Assembly: GCA_003551985.1 (NCBI GenBank)
Contig: PUOB01000012.1
Coordinates: 1 to 15,657 of the forward strand
Source: Desulfobacteraceae bacterium
GTDB lineage: Bacteria > Desulfobacterota > Desulfobacteria > Desulfobacterales > Desulfosalsimonadaceae
DNA: 15,657 bases
Reading direction: 5' to 3'
Shown here: positions 7,311 through 14,771 of the stretch, one piece after another
Layout: each line of letters begins with the position of its first letter
Numbering within the stretch: position 1 is the first letter of the stretch
Notes under the pieces: generated by a model
Seen by the model: only the letters and a program-made list of their open reading frames with translations
Database searches by the model: none
Told to the model about the DNA's origin: nothing
Program-made: the position numbers and the translations under genes

Positions 7311-8208
7311 TCAAAACAAGCTGCTGGTACTGCTGGACGGGTCCGAACGCGCACTGGATGCCATACGATATATCGCATCCATGAAAAACCTGACATCCAT
7401 GAGTGTTGTTGTACTTTATAACGTATATGCCCATCTCCCCCAGGGCTATCTCGATATGGAAAGACAACCCGAAACCCATGAGGAAAAAACCCGGATCGAC
7501 TCCTGGCGCAATCTCCAGGAAACGGGGCGAATGCAGTACATGAAGCGTGCCGAGAAAATGTTGAAAGACGTCGGCATCGCAGACGTTGAAATCCAGGTGC
7601 GAAAAATCGTCCGGGGCGTTGCCAGGGACATCCTGGCGGAAATCCATGAAGAGTATCTCGCTGTGGTAATGACAAAGCGCGGAATGGGCCTTCTCGCCGG
7701 TCTTCCCGTCGGCAGCGTCGCCAACAAACTGCTGCAGAACATATCCGTTACGCCGGTGATCCTGGTTGCCGAAGGCGCGGATCCGAAGCGGCTGCTACTG
7801 GGCGTTGACGGATCCGAGAATTCCATGCGGGCGGTTTCCTTTGCAGGCAAGGTACTGGACAGCGGACATGCCATCGAATTGGTTCATGTTATCAGAAACA
7901 CGCCCGACCCGGATATCATGATGTCTCAGACGGATATCGAGCGCATAAAAACCGATATGGAAGCAACCTTTGAAAAAATGCGGGAGGAACTCATAAAAAA
8001 AGGAATACCCGCCGAAAATATATCCCAGGAAATCATTGAGGGCGAGTCCAGCCGTGCGGGAGCCCTCCTCCTGGCAGCCGGCCGGAACGGCTGTGGCACG
8101 ATTGTTATCGGAAGGAAAGGTCTTTCTATGACCCGAGACTTCTCCATGGGACGGGTCTCTACCAAGATCACCCAGATGAGCAGCAACCATGCGGTATGGA
8201 TAGTATAG
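7303..8208 (+). CDS. Tandem universal stress protein (two UspA domains)
   Basis: A 301-residue protein with two UspA-type Rossmann-like domains, residues about 6-157 and 162-301, each opening with a strand and DGSE (LLVLLDGSE; LLLGVDGSE). The nucleotide-binding GxxG-9x-G(S/T) motif is imperfect in both: domain 1 has T124xxG-9x-G137S138, domain 2 has G270xxG-9x-G283 followed by Arg. ATP binding could thus be shared or weakened. Usp proteins are cytoplasmic stress or energy sensors. The start at 7303 has AAAGGAGA 8 nt upstream and lies inside the last codons of the preceding gene (8-nt overlap), indicating translational coupling with the PHP/membrane protein. It is the last gene of the sigma-54 operon and converges on the protease-like gene 26 nt away. 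Confidence 0.9.
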   Translation: MNNQNKLLVLLDGSERALDAIRYIASMKNLTSMSVVVLYNVYAHLPQGYLDMERQPETHEEKTRIDSWRNLQETGRMQYMKRAEKMLKDVGIADVEIQVRKIVRGVARDILAEIHEEYLAVVMTKRGMGLLAGLPVGSVANKLLQNISVTPVILVAEGADPKRLLLGVDGSENSMRAVSFAGKVLDSGHAIELVHVIRNTPDPDIMMSQTDIERIKTDMEATFEKMREELIKKGIPAENISQEIIEGESSRAGALLLAAGRNGCGTIVIGRKGLSMTRDFSMGRVSTKITQMSSNHAVWIV

Positions 8209-8234
8209 GCCAGTCTGCCATGCGCGAGCAGCCA

Positions 8235-8750
8235 TCATAAAACTTTTGCATGAATCTCCAAAACAGCCTCGACAATCATTAGAAACATCTTGTCTATCCT
8301 TTTTCGGGCCGCGGGGGTAATCCCGAAACCGGGGCCAAAGGCGTCCCCCTGAACGGAAAAAACCCACGCCGGCAGCTTTTTGTAATACGATGACCGGGCC
8401 AGACCAACAATGGATTCCGGATTCAGAAAATCCGTTTTTACATGGTTTTCAAGCGCTTCCGGCAGAACACGACTGCAGCGCCACCCCCCCTCCAGAACAT
8501 CTCCTGTGGCAACAACAAAAATAACCGAATGCGCATACTTTAGCTCCATGGCAATTTCCGGGCTCAATCGGGGTTTTGTCAGAAACCGGAAACAATCGGA
8601 GACATGGAGTACGCCCGCCAGCCTCTCGACAACAAACGGCCCGATTCCGTCATCCCGGCGCTGTTTGTCGCCACAACCGACAATCAGTATCCGGGCCGCT
8701 TCCGGTCCGTGATTGTCCTGGTTTTGCTGACGGCTTACAGGAATGTTCAT
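8235..8750 (-). CDS. Hydrogenase maturation protease-like protein (M52/HybD family) with altered metal ligands
   Basis: A 171-residue protein. The N-terminus ILIVGCGDKQRRDDGIGP matches the HybD/HyaD-type core (ILxxGxGNxLxxDExxG), and FGITPAARKRIDKM matches the family's GLTP region. These proteases clip the C-terminus of [NiFe]-hydrogenase large subunits after nickel insertion, using Glu, Asp and His to sense nickel. By alignment the Glu is D34 here, the Asp is V79, and the His is E112 (NPESIVGLA versus SPHxLGL), so it may not work as a normal nickel-sensing protease. Start: ATG 8750 follows GGAGGAGCGCCCG; the upstream ATG at 8789 lies inside the preceding gene and lacks a binding site. The gap to the Pat-like gene is 19 nt, so the two form one operon. 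Nearby hyd genes are for [FeFe] enzymes, which do not need this cleavage. Confidence 0.75.
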   Translation of the reverse strand: MNIPVSRQQNQDNHGPEAARILIVGCGDKQRRDDGIGPFVVERLAGVLHVSDCFRFLTKPRLSPEIAMELKYAHSVIFVVATGDVLEGGWRCSRVLPEALENHVKTDFLNPESIVGLARSSYYKKLPAWVFSVQGDAFGPGFGITPAARKRIDKMFLMIVEAVLEIHAKVL

Positions 8751-8769
8751 CGGGCGCTCCTCCATCCCG

Positions 8770-11439
8770 CTAACAACCATCAAAGTCAAGCTTCAGTTCA
8801 TATTCCCGGCTGCCGCGGTGTTGCTTTATGTCAAACCCCATTTTTTCCGCCATCGCCAGCATCTTGGTATTGCCGGGCAGAACGATCGCCCACACGGTTT
8901 TAAAGCGTTTCTCGCGGGCAAAGGCCAGGCAGCGTTTCAGCAGCGCGGCACCGATCCCCTTACCCTGCCACTGATCGGCCACTACCACAGCGAACTCGGC
9001 GGATTTCCGGTTTCCTTCAGTCATGATCCGGCTGACCCCCAGCATTTTCTCCCCGCCTTCGGGTGATGGTGCGATCGCCACCATGGCGATCTCCCGGTCA
9101 TAGTCGATCTGGGTATACCGGGCAAGCATGGCGGGCGGGAGCCGCTTGATGATATTAAAAAAACGGTAATAGACACTTTCCGATGACAAGGCATTGAACA
9201 TCTCTTCCAGCAGGGGGGCATCTTCCGGGCGAATGGGACGAAGCGTCAGCCGTCCCACGCTTTCAATATCCACTTCTTCTTCGTATTGATTCGGATAGGG
9301 GCTGATAACGAGATGGAAAGGGGATTCCGTTTCAGGCAGAGCGACAACCGCCCGGGCATCCGCGGCAACCACCCGGCCGTTGTCCACTGCCAGCGGATTG
9401 ATTTCCACTTCCCTGATTTCCGGAAAATCGATAACCAGGTGAGAAAGCCGGATCAAAATCGATTCGAGCTGCACGATATCCAGCGCATGACGGTTCCTGT
9501 AGCCGCCCAGCAACCGGTAAACTTTCGTTTCCTCGATCATACGCCGGGCCAGCAGACGGTTCAGGGGAGGCAGTCCAACACATCGATCCTTCAGTATCTC
9601 GGCCAACGTGCCGCCCAGGCCGAAAAGCAATACCGGCCCGAAATTTGCGTCCTTCCTGGCGCCGGCCATCAACTCGAATTCCCCCTGCGGCAGCATTTTC
9701 TGTACGCTGACGCCAACACGGGGCGACGGATTATTTCCGGCCGCTATCCCCCGGATTTGCTTATATGCCGCACGAACGGCTTCCGGACGCCGTATATCAA
9801 GCACGACCCCGCCCATGTCGCTCTTATGAGCGATATCCGAAGAAACGATTTTCAATACAACGGGATACCCGATCTTTTCGGCAATGCGTACCGCTGCCTC
9901 GGCATCTGAGACCTGAACGGGAAGGTTGACGGGGATACCGTAAGCCGCCAGAAGCCGCTTGGCTTCAATCTCATCCAGAAGCCCCTCTTTTCTTGCCAGG
10001 CCGGCACCGACAATCCGGCGCGCGGCCTGGCGGTCAAAATCAAGCCGGTCCGGCAGCTTTCGGGGAACCTGCTGCAACGCCTCGATATTGCGGCGATAGT
10101 GATAGAGATCGATAAACGCCCGGACGGCCCGCTCAGGAGAATCGAAAACAGGAATACCCGAGCGGTTGAATATCACCCGGCCGGCATCCGCATCCTTTCC
10201 GCCCAGCCAGGCGGTAAAAACCGGAAATGAGAGGTCTTTCAAAAAGGCTGAAAGGATATGCGCCGTTCCGGCGGGTTGGGCAGGGGCATAAGGGACCTGC
10301 ATGATAAGCAGACCATCGACTTCTTTTGCGTGAACAAGAATGTCAACAGAGCGCTTGTAGCGCTCCGGGGTAGCATCGTCAAGGATATCCAACGGATTGG
10401 AGCGGCTCCAGCCAATCGGCAGCACCGCGTCCAGCTTTATAATGGTCTCCGGAGACAGACTTGCAGGAGCCAACCCGTAATCCAGCAAGGCATCGACGGC
10501 CATAATGCCGGGGCCGCCCGCGTTTGTGACGATTGCCAATCCGCTGCCCTTCGGGCCGGTCCGCCTGCCGATAAACGCCGTGCAGTCGAAAAGCTCGGCA
10601 AACGTTTTGACCCGGACAATCCCGGCGCGTTTAAAGGCCGCATCATAGACAGCGTCTTCGCTGGTCAGCGATCCGGTGTGTGTGACTGCGGCAGCGGCCC
10701 CCTCTTCGGAGCGGCCGGATTTGAGAACTATGATTGGCTTGACGCGGGATACGGCACGCGCAGCGCTCATAAAACTGCGTATGCGGGAAAGATTTTCCAT
10801 ATACATCACAATACTGCCAACTTCCGGTTCGCTGCCCAGGTAATCGATGAAATCTGCGAAATCCACGTCGAGCATTGTGCCCGTATTGATAAAATAGCTG
10901 AAACCGATATGTTCCTTGACGGCAAAATCCAAAATGGCCTCGCTTATGGCGCCGCTTTGGGACAGAAAGGCCATTTTCCCGGCCGCCGGCATCCGGCTGG
11001 ACAGGCCGGCATTCAGCTTATACAGGGGCGAGATGATGCCTGGGCAATCTGACCCGATGACCCGCAGCCCGCTTTTACGAAGCACGTTATGGGTATCTGC
11101 ACGAAAAACCGCTTTTTCAGCACGCCTGCTGCTGTGAGGCAGCAAAACCACCCCGCCAACCCCTTTTCCCGCACACAATGCGATTAATTCAGGGACGGTG
11201 AACGGGGGTGCGTCAATCAAGGCCAGGTCAACCGCATCCGGCATGTCCCGAATCGACTTAAAAGCCCTGCATCCCAGCACCGCATCAGCGTCGGGATGAA
11301 CGGGATGAATGCGGCCTGAAAACCCACCGCCGATGAGATGTTTCAGGACAGTCTGCCCATGGCCCGAATCCTCCTTTCCGAAGCCGACAATTGCAACGGC
11401 GTCCGGTGAAAAAATTCTTTGGAGGCTTTCAACGCTCAT
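8770..11439 (-). CDS. ADP-forming acyl-CoA synthetase fused to GNAT acetyltransferase (Pat/YfiQ-like architecture)
   Basis: An 889-residue protein. In order: CoA-binding Rossmann domain (about 7-130), succinyl-CoA-ligase-like domains (about 145-450), ATP-grasp domain (about 485-705) and GNAT N-acetyltransferase (about 728-885, acetyl-CoA loop QGKGIG at 825-830). Size and order match protein acetyltransferase Pat/YfiQ, which acetylates lysines of proteins such as acetyl-CoA synthetase. Residues used for catalysis by ADP-forming acetyl-CoA synthetases all appear present: phospho-histidine H254 in THTGS, E215 in MYMEN, and the ATP-grasp H538 in DIAHKSDMGG. The ligase half may therefore be active (acyl-CoA + ADP + Pi to acid + ATP + CoA) rather than only regulatory. 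The start at 11439 has AGGAGAGGGTC immediately upstream; a consensus sigma-54 promoter lies about 65 nt further up. First gene of an operon with the protease-like gene. Confidence 0.92.
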   Translation of the reverse strand: MSVESLQRIFSPDAVAIVGFGKEDSGHGQTVLKHLIGGGFSGRIHPVHPDADAVLGCRAFKSIRDMPDAVDLALIDAPPFTVPELIALCAGKGVGGVVLLPHSSRRAEKAVFRADTHNVLRKSGLRVIGSDCPGIISPLYKLNAGLSSRMPAAGKMAFLSQSGAISEAILDFAVKEHIGFSYFINTGTMLDVDFADFIDYLGSEPEVGSIVMYMENLSRIRSFMSAARAVSRVKPIIVLKSGRSEEGAAAAVTHTGSLTSEDAVYDAAFKRAGIVRVKTFAELFDCTAFIGRRTGPKGSGLAIVTNAGGPGIMAVDALLDYGLAPASLSPETIIKLDAVLPIGWSRSNPLDILDDATPERYKRSVDILVHAKEVDGLLIMQVPYAPAQPAGTAHILSAFLKDLSFPVFTAWLGGKDADAGRVIFNRSGIPVFDSPERAVRAFIDLYHYRRNIEALQQVPRKLPDRLDFDRQAARRIVGAGLARKEGLLDEIEAKRLLAAYGIPVNLPVQVSDAEAAVRIAEKIGYPVVLKIVSSDIAHKSDMGGVVLDIRRPEAVRAAYKQIRGIAAGNNPSPRVGVSVQKMLPQGEFELMAGARKDANFGPVLLFGLGGTLAEILKDRCVGLPPLNRLLARRMIEETKVYRLLGGYRNRHALDIVQLESILIRLSHLVIDFPEIREVEINPLAVDNGRVVAADARAVVALPETESPFHLVISPYPNQYEEEVDIESVGRLTLRPIRPEDAPLLEEMFNALSSESVYYRFFNIIKRLPPAMLARYTQIDYDREIAMVAIAPSPEGGEKMLGVSRIMTEGNRKSAEFAVVVADQWQGKGIGAALLKRCLAFAREKRFKTVWAIVLPGNTKMLAMAEKMGFDIKQHRGSREYELKLDFDGC

Positions 11440-11504
11440 GACCCTCTCCTGCAGCGCTTCCCACCGCGGATGCCCGCGACATTAAAAAAGGTTAACAACT
11501 AATT

Positions 11505-11520
11505 AGCAAGTTACGTGCCA
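11505..11520 (-). promoter_or_regulatory. Consensus sigma-54 (-24/-12) promoter of the acyl-CoA synthetase/GNAT operon
   Basis: The minus strand reads TGGCACGTAACTTGCT, a full match to TGGCACG-N4-TTGCW with correct spacing. Transcription would start near 11494, leaving about 55 nt of leader before the ATG at 11439. Expression should depend on RpoN and an enhancer-binding protein acting from about 11560-11700. Confidence 0.85.
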
Positions 11521-11693
11521 TCAAAGGAGATGCACCCGCAAGGCTGGTTTTATGCTGAATGCCCGTCGCAATATGACGCGGCAATGCGGCGCTTGCAAAA
11601 CAACCCCTGCCTGATGTCAACTGCGCGGAGACATTGTGTCTTCTTTCATATGACATCCGTGGGCCACATTCGTTTCCCGGCAGCACCGAATAT
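11521..11693. other. Non-coding stretch upstream of the sigma-54 promoter
   Basis: About 170 nt with no credible gene; short frames on both strands lack domain character. GATGTCA (11613-11619) and its reverse complement TGACATC (11651-11657) lie 38 nt apart, about 120-160 nt upstream of the predicted sigma-54 start. That is a plausible but weak enhancer-site arrangement. Confidence 0.3.
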
Positions 11694-11720
11694 TGAAGGC
11701 TTCGTAAAAATCCCAATATC
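11694..11720 (+). repeat. Dispersed repeat core, copy 2
   Basis: A 27-nt segment beginning TGAAGGCTTCGTAAAAAT, matching the segment at 2934-2960 at 24 of 27 positions. It continues into CTTCGTTGCGCGCAA and ends just before the REPIN-like palindrome, so the whole 11694-11847 stretch may be a composite repeat insertion in the hydG leader. Confidence 0.5.
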
Positions 11721-11745
11721 TTCGTTGCGCGCAATTTTTGAAGAA

Positions 11746-11847
11746 CATAGGATGCGCTGACGAAGGAAGCGCATCATAAATGCCTTTCTCCTGCGGGATT
11801 TGCGGCGGTGCTTAAACGATGCGCTTCCTTCGTCAGCGCATCCTATG
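11746..11847. repeat. REPIN-like nested palindrome (two inverted REP-type units)
   Basis: Arms 11746-11775 and 11818-11847 are perfect 30-nt reverse complements around a 42-nt spacer. Each arm is itself a hairpin: GATGCGCT, a 9-nt loop, then AGCGCATC. Two palindromic units in inverted order joined by a short spacer is the layout of REP doublets (REPINs), which are moved by REP-associated transposases. It lies 165 nt upstream of the hydG start. Transcripts through it would form a very stable structure. No transposase gene is in the window. Confidence 0.75.
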
Positions 11848-12012
11848 GCGATGGCAGGTGATACGACTTTTACGCCGGTTTTAAAAGCCTGTGAGCGTCT
11901 CCGGATCCGGCGGGAGAGGCCATGGCGCCCGTGTCGGCCCGGTTTATGCAATATAGTTTTCAACAGACAGAAAAACCGCTGCATTTCAATTGATCCAAAT
12001 GGGGGTGGCGCT

Positions 12013-13413
12013 ATGAAAAATATGGATGCCGGTGCTGTCAATGAAGCACAAATTGCGGAAGTGCTGAAGCACAAGGCGAGTGCTGATGCCGGCCGGGTAC
12101 GTGACGTATTGGACAAGGCACTGGCGCTCAAAGGGCTCAGCAGCAGCGATGTGGCCGTGCTGTGCGGCGTCAGCGACCCGGTTCTATTAATGGAAATGTT
12201 CGCCGCAGCCAAGTCCGTCAAGGAAACGATCTACGGCCGGAGACTGGTGCTTTTTGCGCCGCTGTATGTATCCAACCTGTGCGCCAACGATTGCCTGTAT
12301 TGCGCCTTTCGCGCGCGCAACACCCCCCTGCGGCGCCGCGCCCTGACGCAAAGCGAAATCCGGCGTGAAACGGAAATCCTTGTCTCCCAGGGACACAAGC
12401 GCGTGCTTTTGGTTGCCGGGGAATCCTATCCGGCAGAAGGCTTCGACTACATCACAGACAGCATCGCCACGATTTATGATACCCGGGTGGACAACGGTGA
12501 AATACGCCGCATCAATGTCAACATTGCCCCGCTTTCGGTGGATGAATTCCGCAGGCTGAAGGCCGCAAAAATCGGCACCTACCAGTTGTTCCAGGAAACC
12601 TACCACCGGGAAACCTATGCCAGAATGCACCCTTCCGGCCCCAAAGCAGATTACGACTGGCGAATAACCGCCATGGACCGCGCCATGATGGCGGGTATCG
12701 ACGACGTGGGCATCGGCGTCCTGTTCGGCTTGACGGACTGGCGCTTTGAAATCCTGGCGCTGATGCAGCACGCCGAACACCTGGAGAAACATTTTGGCGT
12801 GGGACCGCATACCATAAGCGTTCCCCGCCTGGAGCCGGCCGCCGGCTCGGAAATCGCGGCGCATCCGCCGCACCCGGTCAGCGATGTGGATTTCCGGAAA
12901 ATCGTCGCCATACTCCGCCTGGCCGTGCCCTACACCGGCATGATCATGAGCACGCGGGAAACGGCCAACCTTCGGCGGGAGACATTCGCACTGGGCGTCT
13001 CCCAGATATCGGCCGGCAGCCGGACCAACCCCGGCGGCTACCTGGAAAACGAAGCCGAAGATGCCGACGGTTCCCAGTTCCAGCTTGGCGATCACCGCTG
13101 TCTCGACGAGGTGATCCGGGATGTTGCCACCCTCGGCTACATCCCCTCCTTTTGCACTGCATGCTACCGGCTTGGCCGTACGGGCGGGGATTTCATGGAT
13201 CTTGCAAAACCGGGCAAAATCAAGGAGCACTGCGATCCCAACGCCCTGTCAACGTTCACGGAATACCTTCTCGATTACGGTTCGGAGGAAACCCGCGGGG
13301 CAGGAGACCAGTTGATCCGCAGCGCGCTTGCATCCATGGAAAACCGTCCGAAAAGAACTTCAGAGCGCCTGATGCGTATGGTTCACGAAGGAAAACGGGA
13401 CTGTTTATGCTAA
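12013..13413 (+). CDS. hydG: [FeFe]-hydrogenase H-cluster maturase HydG (radical SAM tyrosine lyase)
   Basis: A 466-residue protein, normal length for HydG. HydG cleaves tyrosine to p-cresol and dehydroglycine and converts the latter to the CO and cyanide ligands of the H-cluster, delivered as an Fe(CO)2CN synthon. Seen: radical-SAM cluster motif CX3CX2C at C90, C94, C97 (CANDCLYC), and the C-terminal CX2CX22C motif at C381, C384, C407 (CTAC...HC) that holds the auxiliary iron-sulfur cluster with the dangler iron and separates HydG from ThiH. Start: ATG 12013 follows GGGGGTGGCGCT; the frame stays open back to 11800, but that part is repeat DNA and is not counted. The gap to hydF is 43 nt, so these are co-transcribed. 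No clear promoter was found in the leader. Confidence 0.96.
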   Translation: MKNMDAGAVNEAQIAEVLKHKASADAGRVRDVLDKALALKGLSSSDVAVLCGVSDPVLLMEMFAAAKSVKETIYGRRLVLFAPLYVSNLCANDCLYCAFRARNTPLRRRALTQSEIRRETEILVSQGHKRVLLVAGESYPAEGFDYITDSIATIYDTRVDNGEIRRINVNIAPLSVDEFRRLKAAKIGTYQLFQETYHRETYARMHPSGPKADYDWRITAMDRAMMAGIDDVGIGVLFGLTDWRFEILALMQHAEHLEKHFGVGPHTISVPRLEPAAGSEIAAHPPHPVSDVDFRKIVAILRLAVPYTGMIMSTRETANLRRETFALGVSQISAGSRTNPGGYLENEAEDADGSQFQLGDHRCLDEVIRDVATLGYIPSFCTACYRLGRTGGDFMDLAKPGKIKEHCDPNALSTFTEYLLDYGSEETRGAGDQLIRSALASMENRPKRTSERLMRMVHEGKRDCLC

Positions 13414-13456
13414 TGGCAGCAACGCTATTATTTTTCGAAGAAAGGAAACGGGTGTT

Positions 13457-14746
13457 ATGAGACAAGCGCCTAAGAGCTTCCGCCTTCACATCGGCATATT
13501 CGGCCGCCGCAACGTGGGCAAATCGAGCCTTGTCAACGCCATTTTCCGCCAACAGGTATCCGTTGTCTCGGCGATTGCCGGCACCACCACCGACCCCGTG
13601 GAAAAACCCATGGAGCTGCTTCCTCTGGGGCCGGTCCTGTTCATCGATACCGGCGGTATCGACGACGAGGGCGAGCTTGGCAACCTGCGGGTGGACAAGA
13701 CCCGCCGGGTGTTCGACCGTACCGATATCGGGGTGGTGGTCACTGATGAAGGCCGGTGGGAAACGTTCGAAGAGGCCATTTGTGGTGAGCTTCAAAGTCG
13801 TGGCATTCCATTGGTGGTGGTTTTCAACAAGGCCGACGTCAAAGCGCCTGCCCCCGATATGCCAGAAAAGCTACGCGAATCGGGGATCCCCGTGGTCGAA
13901 ACAGACGCCCTCACCGGCCGCGGTCTTTCCGATTTACGGCAGGCCCTGATCGACACCGCACCGGATTCCTATATCGATCATGCTGGAATTTTTTCAGATC
14001 TCGCCGGCCCGGGGGACATAGTCGTCCTGGTGGTCCCCATCGACAGTGAGGCGCCAAAGGGCCGGCTTATCATGCCGCAGGTCCAGTCGATCCGGGACCT
14101 GCTCGACAACGACGCTTACTGCATTGTCGTCCGGGAGCACGGCCTGAAAAAGGTGTTCGGGTCGCTGAAAACAACGCCCAGGCTGGTGGTAACCGATTCC
14201 CAGGCGTTTGCACAGGTCGCCGCAGACACCCCGCCCGGGATACCGCTCACCTCGTTTTCCATTCTTTTTGCCCGCTTCCGGGGAAACCTGCCTGCCCAGG
14301 TGGAAGGGACAATGGCTATCGATGAGCTGCGGCCCGGCGACCGGATACTGGTGGCCGAGCACTGCAGCCACCACCCCATCGGCGAAGATATCGGCCGCGT
14401 CAAAATTCCCAGGTGGCTGATCCGGTACACGGGGGGGAAACTGCGATTCGACCATGTACAGGGGCACGACTTTCCCGACGATGTATCGCCCTATAGCCTT
14501 GTCGTTCACTGTGGGGCCTGCACCGCCAATCGCCGGGCAATGTTGACGCGGATCATGCGGTGCCGCCGCGCGGGCGTTCCCATCACCAACTACGGGCTGA
14601 CCATCGCTTTCAGCCTGGGCATTTTCGAACGGGCCCTGGCGCCTTTTCCCGCTGCACTCGAAATTTACAGGGCCAAAAAACATAAGAAAAAATACCTGGC
14701 TTTCAAAGGATATGCCAGCGCCACCGACGCTTCCATTATTGAGTAA
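13457..14746 (+). CDS. hydF: [FeFe]-hydrogenase maturation GTPase and scaffold HydF
   Basis: A 429-residue protein. HydF carries the assembled diiron subcluster and transfers it to apo-hydrogenase HydA. Seen: N-terminal Era/TrmE-like GTPase domain with P-loop GRRNVGKS (16-23), switch threonines AGTTTDP (41-47), DTGG (64-67) and NKAD (124-127); a middle dimerisation region; and a C-terminal iron-sulfur domain with CSH (C303, H305) and HCGAC (H351, C352, C355), the conserved CxH...HCxxC cluster-binding pattern. All hallmark residues are present, so it should be functional. The start at 13457 has AAAGGAAACGGG upstream. It sits between hydG (43 nt) and hydE (25 nt) in one apparent operon. Confidence 0.96.
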   Translation: MRQAPKSFRLHIGIFGRRNVGKSSLVNAIFRQQVSVVSAIAGTTTDPVEKPMELLPLGPVLFIDTGGIDDEGELGNLRVDKTRRVFDRTDIGVVVTDEGRWETFEEAICGELQSRGIPLVVVFNKADVKAPAPDMPEKLRESGIPVVETDALTGRGLSDLRQALIDTAPDSYIDHAGIFSDLAGPGDIVVLVVPIDSEAPKGRLIMPQVQSIRDLLDNDAYCIVVREHGLKKVFGSLKTTPRLVVTDSQAFAQVAADTPPGIPLTSFSILFARFRGNLPAQVEGTMAIDELRPGDRILVAEHCSHHPIGEDIGRVKIPRWLIRYTGGKLRFDHVQGHDFPDDVSPYSLVVHCGACTANRRAMLTRIMRCRRAGVPITNYGLTIAFSLGIFERALAPFPAALEIYRAKKHKKKYLAFKGYASATDASIIE

Positions 14747-14771
14747 ATTTAATTGAATATCAGGGACTTCG

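Noticed and set aside
11613..11657. GATGTCA ... TGACATC inverted pair as enhancer-binding site
   Set aside because: Short and widely spaced; no matching pair was found upstream of the other sigma-54 promoter, so not claimed as a site.
11852..11866. Sigma-54-like TGGCAGGTGATACGA upstream of hydG
   Set aside because: The -12 part lacks the GC dinucleotide, so it is not a credible promoter.
11800..12012. Open frame extending hydG 71 codons upstream
   Set aside because: It covers the right half of the REPIN-like palindrome and non-coding DNA, lacks a ribosome binding site at its start, and HydG from 12013 already has normal length and a good Shine-Dalgarno.
12187..13230. 347-codon open frame antisense to hydG
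   Set aside because: It overlaps a fully supported gene on the opposite strand; composition is that of a codon-position shadow.
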